Positions 23,760-35,100 of a stretch of DNA of 64,000 nucleotides are shown here, piece after piece (the first letter of the stretch is position 1; every line of letters starts with the position of its first letter). The translations under genes and the position numbers were made by a program. Source of the stretch: Beroe forskalii (Eukaryota; Ctenophora; Nuda; Beroida; Beroidae); assembly GCA_011033025.1 (NCBI GenBank), contig WFMF01000131.1:248001-312000 (forward strand), in the 5' to 3' direction. The notes beneath the pieces were generated by a model. That model saw only the letters and a list, made by a program, of their open reading frames with translations, made no database searches and was not told where the DNA came from.

Positions 23760-24720
23760 GACGCGCATCGACTATTACCATTATGGTGGAGCCTTATTTT
23801 GCCTCTTCTCTGAAGAGGCGCGCTTGCGCGCGCAAAATAAGGCTCCGTAACATGGAGTAACCTTAAAGCCACATAAAATTTGTTTCTTGATTCCTAAACC
23901 CGCATAGGTGTATGTACGCGCGCGCGGCGCTTCTGAGGAAGCGCGCCGCCCAACGCAAACAGGGATATACGTGTTAAGCAAGTTTTTTGATGTCTAACAC
24001 ATTTTAGTCGATATTGTCTTGCCCTAACCAGGACCCTGGTTACGCGCACGGAGTGCGCTGCGCGGCAAGCGCTAAAACCAGTCGTTTCGCGCCGCCCCTG
24101 CTTAGGGAAAATATTGTCCTACGTTGTCAGTTTTTTTAGGACCTATTTTGCGCGCAAGTTTAGCGCGCGTGTTCAAAGAACACGCGACGCAAAATGCCAA
24201 AATGTTTTGTGTTTGTGACTTTTCGAAGAAAATAAAAAGCGCGCGCGCTTGCGCGAACAAACAGGGATACAAAGCATATTTGTCAGGCGTTGCCTGACCC
24301 CCTCGCGCGCGCGAAGCGCGCGCGCCCCGACTCGCATTTTAAATAATTAATAATGGGTCTGACGACGTCAGACAAAAGCATATGGCAACTGTGCGGGCTT
24401 AGAAAAATTTGGGCATGAGCTGAACGCTCTTGCGCTTTGTCCGCGGCTTGCTTAACATGTATACCCCTGTTTGAATTGCGTTGCGCGCCGCGCTTTCTCA
24501 GAACAGGGAAGCGCGCGGCGCATACTTCCCATAACCAGGGGCGTCGCGTGTCCTACCCTCGCGCGCGGCGCAACGTTCCACATTTATATTTGGACGTCAC
24601 TTTGATAGCCATCCAGTCAGAAGAAATAGACGGGGCAACGTCCGTCGACGTCGCGTGGTTTAGCGGCTTGCCGCGCCGCGCTCCCTTTTATATGGGAGAC
24701 TGACCCGAAATTGATGTTTA
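23760..24720. mobile_element. Cluster of CpG-rich hairpin (MITE-like) elements
   Basis: A sharply GC- and CpG-rich kilobase in an AT-rich genome, made of inverted repeats. At 23791-23847 GGAGCCTTATTTTGC faces GCAAAATAAGGCTCC around a GC-rich centre. Near 24165-24190 GCGTGTTCAAAGAACACGC folds perfectly. At 24302-24330 CGCGCGCGAAGCGCGCGCG forms a hairpin with a GAA loop. Related blocks recur: GTGTATGTACGCGCGC with GATATACGTGTTAAGCAAG at 23905-23990; the same block inverted at 24448-24545; another copy at 27720-27800. No transposase is visible, so these would be non-autonomous. Frames crossing it are Arg/Ala-rich noise. Confidence 0.6.
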
Positions 24721-25048
24721 GATCTGATTCTGTGACGTCACTCGGAGCCGTTTATATGGGAGTCATACCCGTTTTCGGGTTCGCGTTCGACGAAATCAAA
24801 ATTCATTATTCAAATGACAATTGACAAAGCAACGTGGGACAACTCTCGTTGTTGATTTTATTTACAATTATATGAGAGACTCGACCCGGATTATTCAGTT
24901 AAAAATGACGCAAACAAAACAGATAAGCCGACAAAAGGCGTCATATTTCATCTCATGATGTTTTTCATATCGGTACATCCAAATGAGAAGAATATGCAAT
25001 ACCAAATACGTTCGCTGTTTTTAATCTTGCTTGTTTTTCTAATAAGGA

Positions 25049-25756
25049 ATGCTTATTTTATTCATTCTACTCGTTAGCAGTTACCGAGTTTGGTGTGATA
25101 AAGATTGCTTGACAGCGGAGTGGGGAGAATGGGATGTATGTGACCCGGTCAATGTTGAAGTATTGGTACGGGAAAATGTAGGCCGGCAGGTCAGAAAGCG
25201 TGACAAAGTGGCTGGGAAATACTGTCTGGAAAGTGATTTAAGAGAGGTCAAGTTATGTAGACTCGTTAAGGGAGATGCACCAGCAGATGACATAGTTTCG
25301 AAAGAGAAGAGGAATGAAACGATGGCTGCTGAGCCCCTGATCCACATCCCTCTTGGTGGTGGTGTAATCACACCTAACTCCAATCTACCAGCTAGATCAC
25401 GGAGTGATATGACGACAGTTTACATCACTCTGCTGTGCCTCACGGCAGTTCTGCTGACCAGTGGAACGCTCCTGGGAGCAGCCCTGGTTGCCCGACACAA
25501 GAAACTGCAGAGGAAGCACAAGATCCTGCTCATGACTCGGGAGAGAATACGGCTGATTGACAAGGGCAGTATCCCCGTCAGGAAGAGTGGGTTGCTGTGC
25601 GGGGGAGGGGGATCAGGAGGGGTGTTGTGTGGGCTGGGAGGAAGCTCTACAAGTCACGTGATCAGGAGCACTGAGTTTGGGGAGGAGGGGGAGAGTATGG
25701 AGCTGGAGGCTATCAACTTGTCAGAAGGCAGACTACAGCTCAACCTGCCTGAATAG
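25049..25756 (+). CDS. Membrane protein with a thrombospondin-1-like motif, copy A
   Basis: An intronless frame of 235 aa. Residues 1-16 form a signal peptide (MLILFILLVSSYRVWC). A short extracellular part carries WGEWDVC and spaced cysteines at about 20, 31, 59 and 70, like a truncated thrombospondin type-1 repeat (CxxxxWxxW pattern). A single membrane span lies at about 123-147 (VYITLLCLTAVLLTSGTLL) followed by a stop-transfer run ARHKKLQRKHK. The cytoplasmic tail has a Gly-rich segment (CGGGGSGGVLCGLGGSS) and an acidic end. I do not recognise the full-length family, and the role as an adhesion or guidance-type receptor is inference. A polypyrimidine tract ending AATAAG lies two bases before the ATG, possibly a 5-prime UTR or trans-splice acceptor. 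Copy B at 28257 is a close paralogue. Confidence 0.75.
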   Translation: MLILFILLVSSYRVWCDKDCLTAEWGEWDVCDPVNVEVLVRENVGRQVRKRDKVAGKYCLESDLREVKLCRLVKGDAPADDIVSKEKRNETMAAEPLIHIPLGGGVITPNSNLPARSRSDMTTVYITLLCLTAVLLTSGTLLGAALVARHKKLQRKHKILLMTRERIRLIDKGSIPVRKSGLLCGGGGSGGVLCGLGGSSTSHVIRSTEFGEEGESMELEAINLSEGRLQLNLPE

Positions 25757-25896
25757 ATCATAGAACTGGAAATGGCTGGGCTGATGAGAAGAACTGATTG
25801 TGTAACCATCCATCGTCATCGTGTTAATGTTGCTTTTTAATCATTCAAAATTATCCAAATGAAACTGTAGAAGTAACTGTCAGTCTTTTTTGAGTT

Positions 25897-26060
25897 TGGG
25901 GAGGAGGGGGAGAGTATGGAGCTGGAGGCTATCAACTTGTCAGAAGGCAGACTGCAGCTCAACCTGCCTGAATAGATCATAGAACTGGAAATGGCTGGGC
26001 TGACACGAGAATTGTAGCTGATGAGAAGAACTGATTGTGTAACCATCCATCGTGTTAATG
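25897..26060 (+). repeat. Extra copy of the gene's 3-prime end
   Basis: The last part of the copy-A coding region and the start of its 3-prime flank are repeated once more downstream: GAGTTTGGGGAGGAGGGG, then GAAGGCAGACTGCAGCTC, the same terminal TGAATAG and GAACTGGAAATGGCTGGG. It lies about 220 bases after the original and ends with another full repeat of the 3-prime flank. It has no start codon and is presumably untranslated. Confidence 0.85.
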
Positions 26061-27499
26061 TTGCTTTTTAATCATTCAAAATTATGCAAATGAAACAGTA
26101 GAAGTGACTGTCAGTTTTTTTGCAATTGCATACCGCTACGATATGATTTATTGTGTTCCCATTAAGTAGAATTAGGAAGAAATTTTGCTCTGAATCTAAT
26201 CCAAAACCAGATAGCACTCTTAGTTCTAGCGAGAGCAGAGGGAAATAGACTCATTAGGATTAGAGCTTTAGAGGAATAAGAAACCCTTATTTTGTGAATA
26301 GCGTTAGTAATAGGATTAGGAATAGGTTCAGATAGCTAGGTTTGTGAATAGCTGTTCGTATTTAGAGGTATGAAATTCATTGAAACACAAATTTTAACAA
26401 ATTGTAATTTATATCATTTGTTATAGCAATGTAGATTTTACAATGAATTATAAATGCATTCAAAATCACATTTAAGATAGTTTAACTCGCTCTACTAGCA
26501 CTGCTCAACTGAAATTGAAAAAACATATAATATCGACTATAAATATTATAATCATATTGGCGGACGGTGGTTACCTTGTACCTTATGCGTATCGGACCTA
26601 TTTACCACATAGTGTCACGAGTCTTGAGAAAGTTTTCTCAAATTTCCACACGACCACCATTTGTACGTACGTGATACTGATTTCCATTTAATTTTACATA
26701 CGAGGTGCCGTGCGACTCTGAATTATTCTAATTTCTCAAAACCACGACAGTAGGGGACTCGGGATTTCAAATTTTTCAATATCTTCAATACAACAAATCA
26801 AAACACAAGGTTAATCGTCTTTACTTTAAGTTTCATGGGTAAATTCATACCCAATCATCAGAAGACAAGTAACTGACAAGACCAACATCTTCAATAATAT
26901 TTTTTTTCGCAAAATGGCACGGTTTGGGGACGGAATTTTCATCTCATGGCAATTGTCATTGACCTTACGGCATAATATTTCACCTCCACAGAAAGGTAAG
27001 GGTCTGTGTAAGCGAAGCGGCCATTCCTTTGGATTTGAGTTAGTCTACATCAGGTCATCAGGGTTCCTTTCAAAAACATACTTAAGTCAAAGAAAAGACT
27101 TAAGTCAAAATTGAAATGTAAATTGCATTTTACTTTTATGACTCAAGTCTGTTTTGGAAAGGACCCCCAAGGCTATGGTCAGAACTAGGGGATTAAGTGC
27201 ACTGAGGTCAAACGCCGTACGCCCCATTTTACGATAATATATCATGCTAAACTTATTCTGTATATCCTTACAAGTTACAAAATTTAATAAATCTTGCGCC
27301 ATATCTCAAAAGTTACACGAGAAATTAGTGACCAGACTGGGACTAGACACCCCCTCCCCCAAGGGGGGAAGGGCAGATCCCTAGTTTTCAAACGGACCCT
27401 CTAAGCAAATTAGAAAATCCTTAGGGGTGGGGCCAAGGCCTTACCTGGGATATTTTCCGAAAATTTGAGCATCAAAATGAACTGTTAGATTGAGGCCAG

Positions 27500-27950
27500 T
27501 AAAACAATGACCCTTATGTGTGCAGACCGCTCGATTGAAAAAGGCCCGTTTTTTTTTTTCAAAGAGCTTAAAGGGATGGGTAAAAAAGAAAATCTTTTTT
27601 GTCTATTTGGATTACATTTTAAGCCGCCCCTTTTTTCACACAACCAAAAAGGAATTTTTTTGGGGGGCGCGCGAAGCGCGCGCGTCCGCCGAAGGCGTAT
27701 CGACACCCCTTCCTAAGCCCACATAGGTGTGTGTACGCGCCGCGCGCTTCCCTACGAGGAAGCGCACCACGTGACGATAACAGGGGTATACGTGTTTAGC
27801 AACGACACCCCTGGTTAAGTTAGAATTAGGGGAATTGGAACGCGCCGCGCAACGCAAACAGGGGTTGTTTAGCAGAGGTGTTTAGCAATTAGCAATTGCT
27901 AGCGGCTTGCGTCAGTGGGTAAGATCCGACAGTGACAATGAGAGATGTCC
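27500..27950. mobile_element. Second CpG-rich hairpin block
   Basis: This is a shorter relative of the 23760-24720 cluster, placed between the two duplicated genes. It holds GCGCGCGAAGCGCGCGCG (hairpin with GAA loop) at 27666-27683, then GTGTGTGTACGCGCCGCGCG, GAGGAAGCGCACC and GGTATACGTGTTTAGCAA, which match blocks at 23905-23990 and, inverted, 24448-24545. Overlapping frames in all directions are by-products of the composition. Confidence 0.6.
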
Positions 27951-27969
27951 CACGTTGCTTTGTGAGTCG

Positions 27970-30245
27970 GACGCGCGTTTTCGCGTTCGACAACGTCCGA
28001 CAATTGACAAAGCAACATGGGACAACTCTCGTTGTTAATTTTATTTACAATGATATTTATATCAATGACAATATGGGAGACTCGACCCGGATTATTCAGT
28101 TAAACTTAAAAATGACGCAAACAAAACAGATAAGCCGACAAAAGGCGTCATATTTCATCTCATGATGTTTTTCATATCGGTACATCCAAATGAGAAAAAT
28201 ATGCAATACCAAATACGTTCGCTAATTTTAATCTTGCTTGTTTTTTCTAATAAGGAATGCTTATTTTATTCATTCTACTCGTTAGCAGTTACCGAGTTTG
28301 GTGTGATAAAGATTGCTTGACAGCGGAGTGGGGAGAATGGGATGTATGTGACCCGGTCAATGTTCAAGTATTGGTACGGGAGAATGTAGGCCGGCAGGTC
28401 AGAAAGCGTGACAAAGTGGCTGGGAAATACTGTCTTGAAAGTGATTTAAGAGAGGTCAAGTTATGTAGACTCGTTAAAAGAGATGCACCATCAGATGACA
28501 TAGTTTCGAGAGAGGAGAGGAATGAAACGATGGCTGCTGAGCCCCTGATCCATATCCCTCCTGGTGGAGGTCTTACCACACCTAACTCCATTCTACCAAC
28601 TCGATCAGAGAGTAATATGACGACAGTTTACATCACTCTGCTGTGCCTCACGGCAGTTCTGCTGACCAGTGGAACGCTCTTGGGAGCAGCCCTGGTTGCC
28701 CGACACAAGAAACTGCAGAGAAAGCACAAGATCCTGCTCATGACTCGGGAGAGAATACGGCTGATCGACGGGGGCAGTATACCCGTCAGGAAGAGTGGGT
28801 TGCTGTGCGGGGGAGGGGGATCAGGAGGGGTGTTGTGCGGGCTGGGAGGCAGCTCTAGAAGTCACGTGATCACTATCAGGAGCATGGAGTTTGGGGAGGA
28901 GGAGGAGGGGGAGAGTATGGAGCTGGAGGCTATCAACTTGTCAGAAGGCAGACTGCAGCTCAACCTGCCTGAATAGATCATAGAACTGGAAATGGATATG
29001 GCTGGGGTGGCAAGAGAATTGTAGCTGATGAGAAGAAATGATTGTGTAGCCATCCATCGTGTTAAACTTAATGTTGCTTTTTAATCCGTCAAAATTATGC
29101 AAATGGAACTGTAGAAGTAACTCATAACTGTCAATTTTTTGCAATTGCTTACTGCTACGATATGATATTGATTCATTGTGTTCACAATAAGTAGAATTAG
29201 AAATAGGTGTTGTAGGTTGGTATGAATCCATTCCAAAACCAGATAGCACTTAAGTTCCAGCGAGAGCAGAGGGAATTAGACTCATTAGACTTAGAGCTTT
29301 AGAGGAATAAGAAACCCATATTTTGATTTATTTTTGTGTGAATAGCGTTAGTTATAGGATTAGGAATAGGTTCAGATAGCTAGGTTTGTGAATAGCTCTT
29401 CGTACTTAGAGGTATGAAATTCATTGAAACACAAATTTTTAACAAATTGTATCAATTGTAATAGCAATGAAAATTTTACAATGAATTGTAAATGCATTCA
29501 AAATCACATTTAAGATGTTTAACTCGCTCTACTAGCACTGATCAACTGAAATTGAAAAATATCATAATCATATTGGCGGACGGTGGTAATACCTTGTACC
29601 TTATCCGTATCGGACCTATTTACCACATAGTTTTCGAGAGTTCTGAGAACGCCTTCTCAAATTTCCACACAACCACCATTTGTACGTACGTGAGAGCTGA
29701 TACTGATTTCCATTTAATTTTACATGCGAGGTGCCGTGCAACTCTGAAAGATTATCATTTCTCGAACTCATGACACCAATGTTGCGGGGGCCTTTTGGGG
29801 AACGAACTTTTCACCTCATGACAATGGTCATTGACCTCGCCGCATAATAATAATATTTCACCTCCACGCAAAGGTTTAGGTAAGGGCCTGGGTTAGGAAA
29901 GTGGCCCTTGCTTTCCGAAACAGACTTTAGTCGAACATAGCCTTGAGTCAAAATTTGCAATAAACTTTTTACTTTAGTCGATGTTTTGACTTGAGTCTGT
30001 TTCGGAGAGGACCCCAGGTAACTTAGGTTAGGTTTACTTCTAGGGTCAGAACTAGGGGATAAAGTGCACTGAAGTCAAACGCCGCATGTTCCATTTAACA
30101 AGAACAAAAGGATAATTGTCATGCTTTCAAACTTTCAAAGTCCTACGGTCCCCCTTTGAAAATTAGAAAAATCCTTAGTAGGGGTGGGGCCAAGGCCTCA
30201 CCTGGGTTTTTCTCCAAATTTTTGAGCATCAAAGTGAACTGTAAG
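27970..30245 (+). repeat. Segmental duplication, copy B
   Basis: Second copy of the 24780-27490 segment in the same orientation, its coding frame offset by 3208 bases. It lacks the extra 3-prime-end repeat present in copy A and differs by many small indels in the flanks. From 29000 to 30245 I see only duplicated non-coding sequence. Confidence 0.85.
28257..28976 (+). CDS. Membrane protein with a thrombospondin-1-like motif, copy B
   Basis: An intronless frame of 239 aa, paralogous to the gene at 25049. The signal peptide, WGEWDVC motif, cysteine spacing, membrane span and Gly-rich tail are the same. Differences cluster in the juxtamembrane stalk (for example GDAPADD to RDAPSDD, PLGGGVIT to PPGGGLTT, and NSNLPARS to NSILPTRS) and in a small insertion in the acidic tail (EEEEGES instead of EEGES). 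The frame is intact, the start context (AATAAGGAATGC) is identical, and conservation of protein over flanks indicates selection or gene conversion. Function unknown. Confidence 0.75.
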   Translation: MLILFILLVSSYRVWCDKDCLTAEWGEWDVCDPVNVQVLVRENVGRQVRKRDKVAGKYCLESDLREVKLCRLVKRDAPSDDIVSREERNETMAAEPLIHIPPGGGLTTPNSILPTRSESNMTTVYITLLCLTAVLLTSGTLLGAALVARHKKLQRKHKILLMTRERIRLIDGGSIPVRKSGLLCGGGGSGGVLCGLGGSSRSHVITIRSMEFGEEEEGESMELEAINLSEGRLQLNLPE

Positions 30246-32121
30246 ATAAAGCTCATTTCAACAGAAATTGTCGTGAAATTCACCTTATTATTGTAAGAAC
30301 TTCAACAAATAAAAATACAATATCTTCTTATGCCAAAAATAAGTACTCTTGAAAATGGAAATTTGCTCATGGAAGTTTAGGCCCTGATTTTTTTCAAAAG
30401 CTGCCCCCCCCAATATAAGGGGGAGGCAAGACCCCTACTTTCTCAAAAACTGTGCAATGGCATGGGTGTTGGGTAGTTAAATGGAAAATCATTCGTCTAT
30501 TTAGGACTTACATCTTCAATGACCTGCACACAACCATGGAATGTGTGTCGGGTGACTACAGTCATCAGCGATGGGGCTGATAGGACCCAGTTTGTAATTT
30601 GAGGAAGTGACGTCAGAGAATAGAGTGTCACACTAACCCTCCACAGTTTCATTTCGCGATTACAAAATGACGTAAGCACGTTCTAGAAAATGTGACAGCT
30701 CTGTCAGACCTATAATTTCCGTATATTGAAACATGCAGGACCGGTTGACAGACCGGGAGTTACGCAGAATGCGGTAACACGTGACGGGTCCAGTGAATAC
30801 TCAGACAAGGAACTGGGGAATAGGACGAAATGATTAGAGCGGCCAGCCAAGAGACATCAGACCAATGGATATTCATTCCAAATATTCAGGTGGGTTACAA
30901 TAAACAATGCTAATTGTAAATTAAAAACTATCATATTTGTAACTTATATAGGCTTCCGATTCAAATAATACTCTTTTGAATTCCCAGGCAATTGTCTAAT
31001 TTTGGAAAAGTTCTTAATCGAATTACTTGATTTGTTACCAAACATATGGGAGAGAGAGCTGCTACAATCAACCTGGGAAATTAATTTTAAATATATGCTG
31101 AGAGTGTCTCACTCTCTCGCTCTTATCTGTTGATAATAACGCTTAACTCGGGGCAACAGCTCAGGGGAGATGTTTCCTTTTAGAAATTAATAAACTGCCC
31201 TATATTTATGTAAGAAGTCAGGCTGCTGTAATTAAAATTTACAATTGCTCTGATTCCGATAAGAATATATTTCTTGCGTTGTCCAGTTTGGAAAACGTGA
31301 CCGTGTTCCGAGCTTATTTCGTTGACGAATGATCGTGTTTTTAGGGCAAAATCGTATCAAAATGTGAAAAAACGCGAAATTTAGTGATATGTTTGCTAAG
31401 TTGAAAGTTGGAATGAGGATTTGATCAAAGGTTGCAGTCAAAAGGGAACTAACACGTTCATTTTCATGTTGAATACGGCACGTTTTACATTTAGGGTGGT
31501 TGCGTTGTGAGAAACATGAAGTTTGAATTACTCAGAATTACGGAAAAAAACTTAAATTTCTTAATTCCATTACAAGTCTCTTATATATGTAATTTAAACA
31601 CGCCCTGGCTTCTCAGTCGTAATATTCAGTTTATTCGATCACTTGTTTGTAACTTTTCTCTGCGAATTGCGATTTGAAACCGTAATAATTTGATAAAAGT
31701 ATTATGATATTTGATAAAATGTTACAAACCTGTTCCATTATAATATTATATTGATAAGATTTGGCGAGATAATAGCAATTTTTCGAAACTAATTGCCCAC
31801 AAAGATCATTCATTAATTATACTTCCAATCACAGTTCCCAATAAACGACAGTTACTGATTTTCAATGAATAGATTACAAGAAATGAAGCAGTACAGGAAA
31901 CTAAAAAACTTTTAATTTCGACCTTGAACGACTTATATATCATGAATGTGATCAACAGTTGAATTTATCTATCTCGTTGACAATAATTTAACTTCTGCGT
32001 TATTACTTAGCTCGAAGACGTACTAGGTTGTAAGACTACGGTTATAAAAGGGATACAATGTAGAACCCTCTGCAATTTGCTGCTCTATTTCTTGGTATTC
32101 TTGTAGCCATGGCAGTGTGAA
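30246..32121. other. Intergenic AT-rich DNA
   Basis: No gene seen between the segmental duplication and the SMOC-like gene. Minus-strand frames at 30497-30679, 31232-31441 and 31631-31813 have no splice context or recognisable content. The last stretch should contain the promoter of the SMOC-like gene. Confidence 0.55.
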
Positions 32122-35100
32122 ATGCTGACCCCACTCTTCCTCCTTACCTTGACAACTGTACCAGCTGCCATGGCTATGTCACTAGGTGAGTAAGGGTTAC
32201 CATAGGAATGTCACTAGGTGAGTAAGGTTACCATGGCTATGTCACTAGGTGAGTGCCAGCTGCCATAGCTATGTCACTAGGTGAGTGCCAGCTGCCATAG
32301 CTATGTCACTAGGTGAGTGCCAGCTGCCATGGCTATGTCACTAGGTGAGTGTCAGCTGCCATAGCTATGTCACTGGGTCAGTGCCAGCTGCCATAGCTAT
32401 GTCACTAGGTGAGTGCCAGCTGCCATAGCTATGCCACTAGGTGAGTGCCAGCTGCCATAGCTATGTCACTAGGTGAGTGCCAGCTGTCATAGCTATGTCA
32501 CCAGGTGCGTGCCAGTTACCATGGCCATGTCACTAGGTGAGTGCCAGCTGCCATAGCTGTGTCACTAGGTGAGTGCCAGCTGCCATAGCTATGTCACTAG
32601 GTGAGTGCTAGCTGCCATGGCTATGTCACTAGGTGAGTAAGGTTACCATGGCTATGTCACTAGGTGAGTGCCAGCTGCCATGGCTATGTCACTAGGTGAG
32701 TACCAGCTGACAGCGCTATATCACTAGGTGAGGAAGGTCTAGGTTACCATGGCTATGTAGCTAAGTGAGTAGGGTTACTATGGCTATAACACTAGTTGAG
32801 TAAGGTTACCATGGCTATGTCACTAGGTGAGTGCCAGCTGCAATGGCCATTTCAGTGGGTGAGCTATCATAAAGGTTTAACTTCTATTATATGTGCATAT
32901 CGATTGACTGAATTGGTATTTGGGGAAATGAATGATAATCATTTCATTGACAGGTCCTGAACTACTGATGGGAGGTGAAGAGGAGAGAACTGCTCTCAAA
33001 TCAAACGGGGGTTCGCTCTGCTTCAAAACTAACGGTACTTAAACTAAGAATATCACTCTGATATTCTCTCCAACTGATGACGCACTTATACTCATGACAT
33101 CGCCTTTCAACTTCAGCAGATATCGCAGAAGATGGTCACAGGTCAAGATGGTGTATCAATGTAATGGATGTACATATTTTAATCAATTGATGACGACACT
33201 CGAAAATAACTTTAGCAACCCCTCACTCAACCCATTGATGGCACAATATTACGTTGATGACTTCACTCAAGATGATGATAGTGACGTCATCTCCCCAGGT
33301 TTGGAATGTGGCACTGGTAGAGACACGTGTAGAGAGACGGGACGGTGTCTGTCCCAGAACACAGGACCCGTGTGTTGCTGTGACTTCTGCTCCTCAAACA
33401 CCAGGGTTAGTTTGAATCACTTTTAGTTTTCTATCTCTATTTCAACACCAGGGTTCGGGTTTATAGTATTCATTTTCTATTTCTAATTTTCTATTCCAAC
33501 ACCAGGGTTGATTTTTATTTTCTTCTTCAATTCCAACACCAAGGTTGGTTCTCATTTTCTAATTCCTTACCACCAGGGTTAGTTCTCATTTTGTTCTTCT
33601 ACCCCGACACCAGGCTTCTAATTCTATGCTTTTTAACACCTCGGTTACTTTCATTTCCTACTTGTGTTCCAGGTTCCAGCAGCTGTACAGACAATAGAAA
33701 GAATGAAAGAATTGAGGGAGAGCTACTGTAATCAATCCTTAATTCGCAATAGAACTCCGATGGAACGGGCAGTTTATCTCCTTTCATCAATTAGATTTAA
33801 CCCTCATGCACATTGCACAGGTCCCTGTATTTCCTCCTATGTCGACGCTGTGGTAGTGAGGCAGCTTAGGTGTGGGACATATCGTGGCACAGTGGCCAGT
33901 GGGACTAGCCGGAAATCAAACTGCAGCTTCTCAATTGAAAATCGATTTCAGATTGAAGACTGTACCAACTGACGTATTCTATTCTAAGTATATTCGTTGT
34001 TGCAGTGTTTTACCCTAAATTTCGTCATATTTAGTCAAGCAGAGGAAAACCTTTTTATCCCCTCAGTCTCGGAACTTTCCCGCGTGCGGGGATGACGGGG
34101 TGACGTACGACTCCTACTGCGAATACAGACGACAGCAGTGCGTCAGGGACACCCCCATTACTCTCATATACAAAGGACAATGTCGTAAGTACTGCGCGTG
34201 CGCGGCTCACTGAACTTGAGCACACGTGCGGCTCAGTATCAAATTTACTTTCTTGCCTAAATGAAATAGTTAGACGAAATGGTAAGCGAATGACTGAATG
34301 AGAAATAAAGAGGTTTTGTTCTTTCAATTAACACTTAGAGCTTTAATATGAATCTTTTTGATACCCTTGATTATGATATCAATCTCAAATCGTCGGTGGT
34401 AATTCTAGTATAGAGTATATGGTCAGTGCTTGCAGAAGAGGCGTGTGCACAGAAGAAGAGGATAATCCTCAAAAAACAGAGCACCGGGGTACTCCGACAT
34501 GGATACGTGCCTGATGTGAGTATGGTGATCTGCAATACTTTAGATCATTTAATATTTTTTTGCTATCATTTGATGTAAAAAATGATAAAACATTAAATAG
34601 CTGTCATATGAGAATCAGAACTTTATGGAATTTTCCTGAGTTGAACGGAAACATTTATTGGCATTTAAAAATAACCTTACACCTTGCTTTTGAAAAAGAA
34701 CATTTTCTTGCGCTTGAAAATGTCATTTCCCTGTGTTTGACGAATGGCCGTTGCAGTGCGACGAGAAGAATCCGAATCTGTACAAGACGAGGCAGTGTAA
34801 CGTGACAGATTGGGTGTGTTGGTGCGTGGTGCCGCACTCCAACAAGATAATAACGGAACCGAGATCCGTCGAACACTCGGACGACTTGAACTGTGGTAAA
34901 TGGAGTCTTGAAGTCTTGAAGCTACGTTAAGAGCGCAAAGTAATTTTTTCATCACCCATGTAAAAAGTTCATGTCATAGCACGAGGCATAACGAGTTTGA
35001 ATGAGGCATAGCGAGATTTAACGAGACACTTCACTTCAGATCTGGAGCTGAAGATCCACGAGCTGCGAGAGAACTGCGAGCCGTGTAAGATAGTGCGGGA

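Larger units (their letters stand above)
24780..27490 (+). repeat. Segmental duplication, copy A
   Basis: This segment and 27970-30245 are direct copies. Shared blocks in the same order are the promoter-proximal CAATTGACAAAGCAAC...GGGACAACTCTCG, the whole coding frame, the 3-prime flank with GCAATTGC...TACGATATGAT, and distal blocks (CGGACGGTGGT; TTTCACCTCCAC; CCAAGGCC...CACCTGGG or TACCTGGG). The coding region is far better conserved than the flanks, which carry many indels. The copy lies between two CpG-rich hairpin clusters. From about 26100 to 27490 I see no gene. Confidence 0.85.

Noticed and set aside
24437-24703. Arg-rich frame in the CpG-rich cluster
   Set aside because: Composition-driven; it crosses several hairpin elements and has no homology I recognise.
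33094-33426. 110-aa frame as part of the SMOC-like gene
   Set aside because: Only its last part (from 33299) is exon. The rest reads back into the intron; the preceding exon ends in phase 1 at 33034 and joins 33299 cleanly.
33664-33972. 102-aa frame as an exon of the SMOC-like gene
   Set aside because: It would interrupt the follistatin/Kazal fold and ends in a stop without a donor of the right phase. Direct joining of 33405 to 34067 gives a normal domain. A rare alternative exon cannot be excluded.
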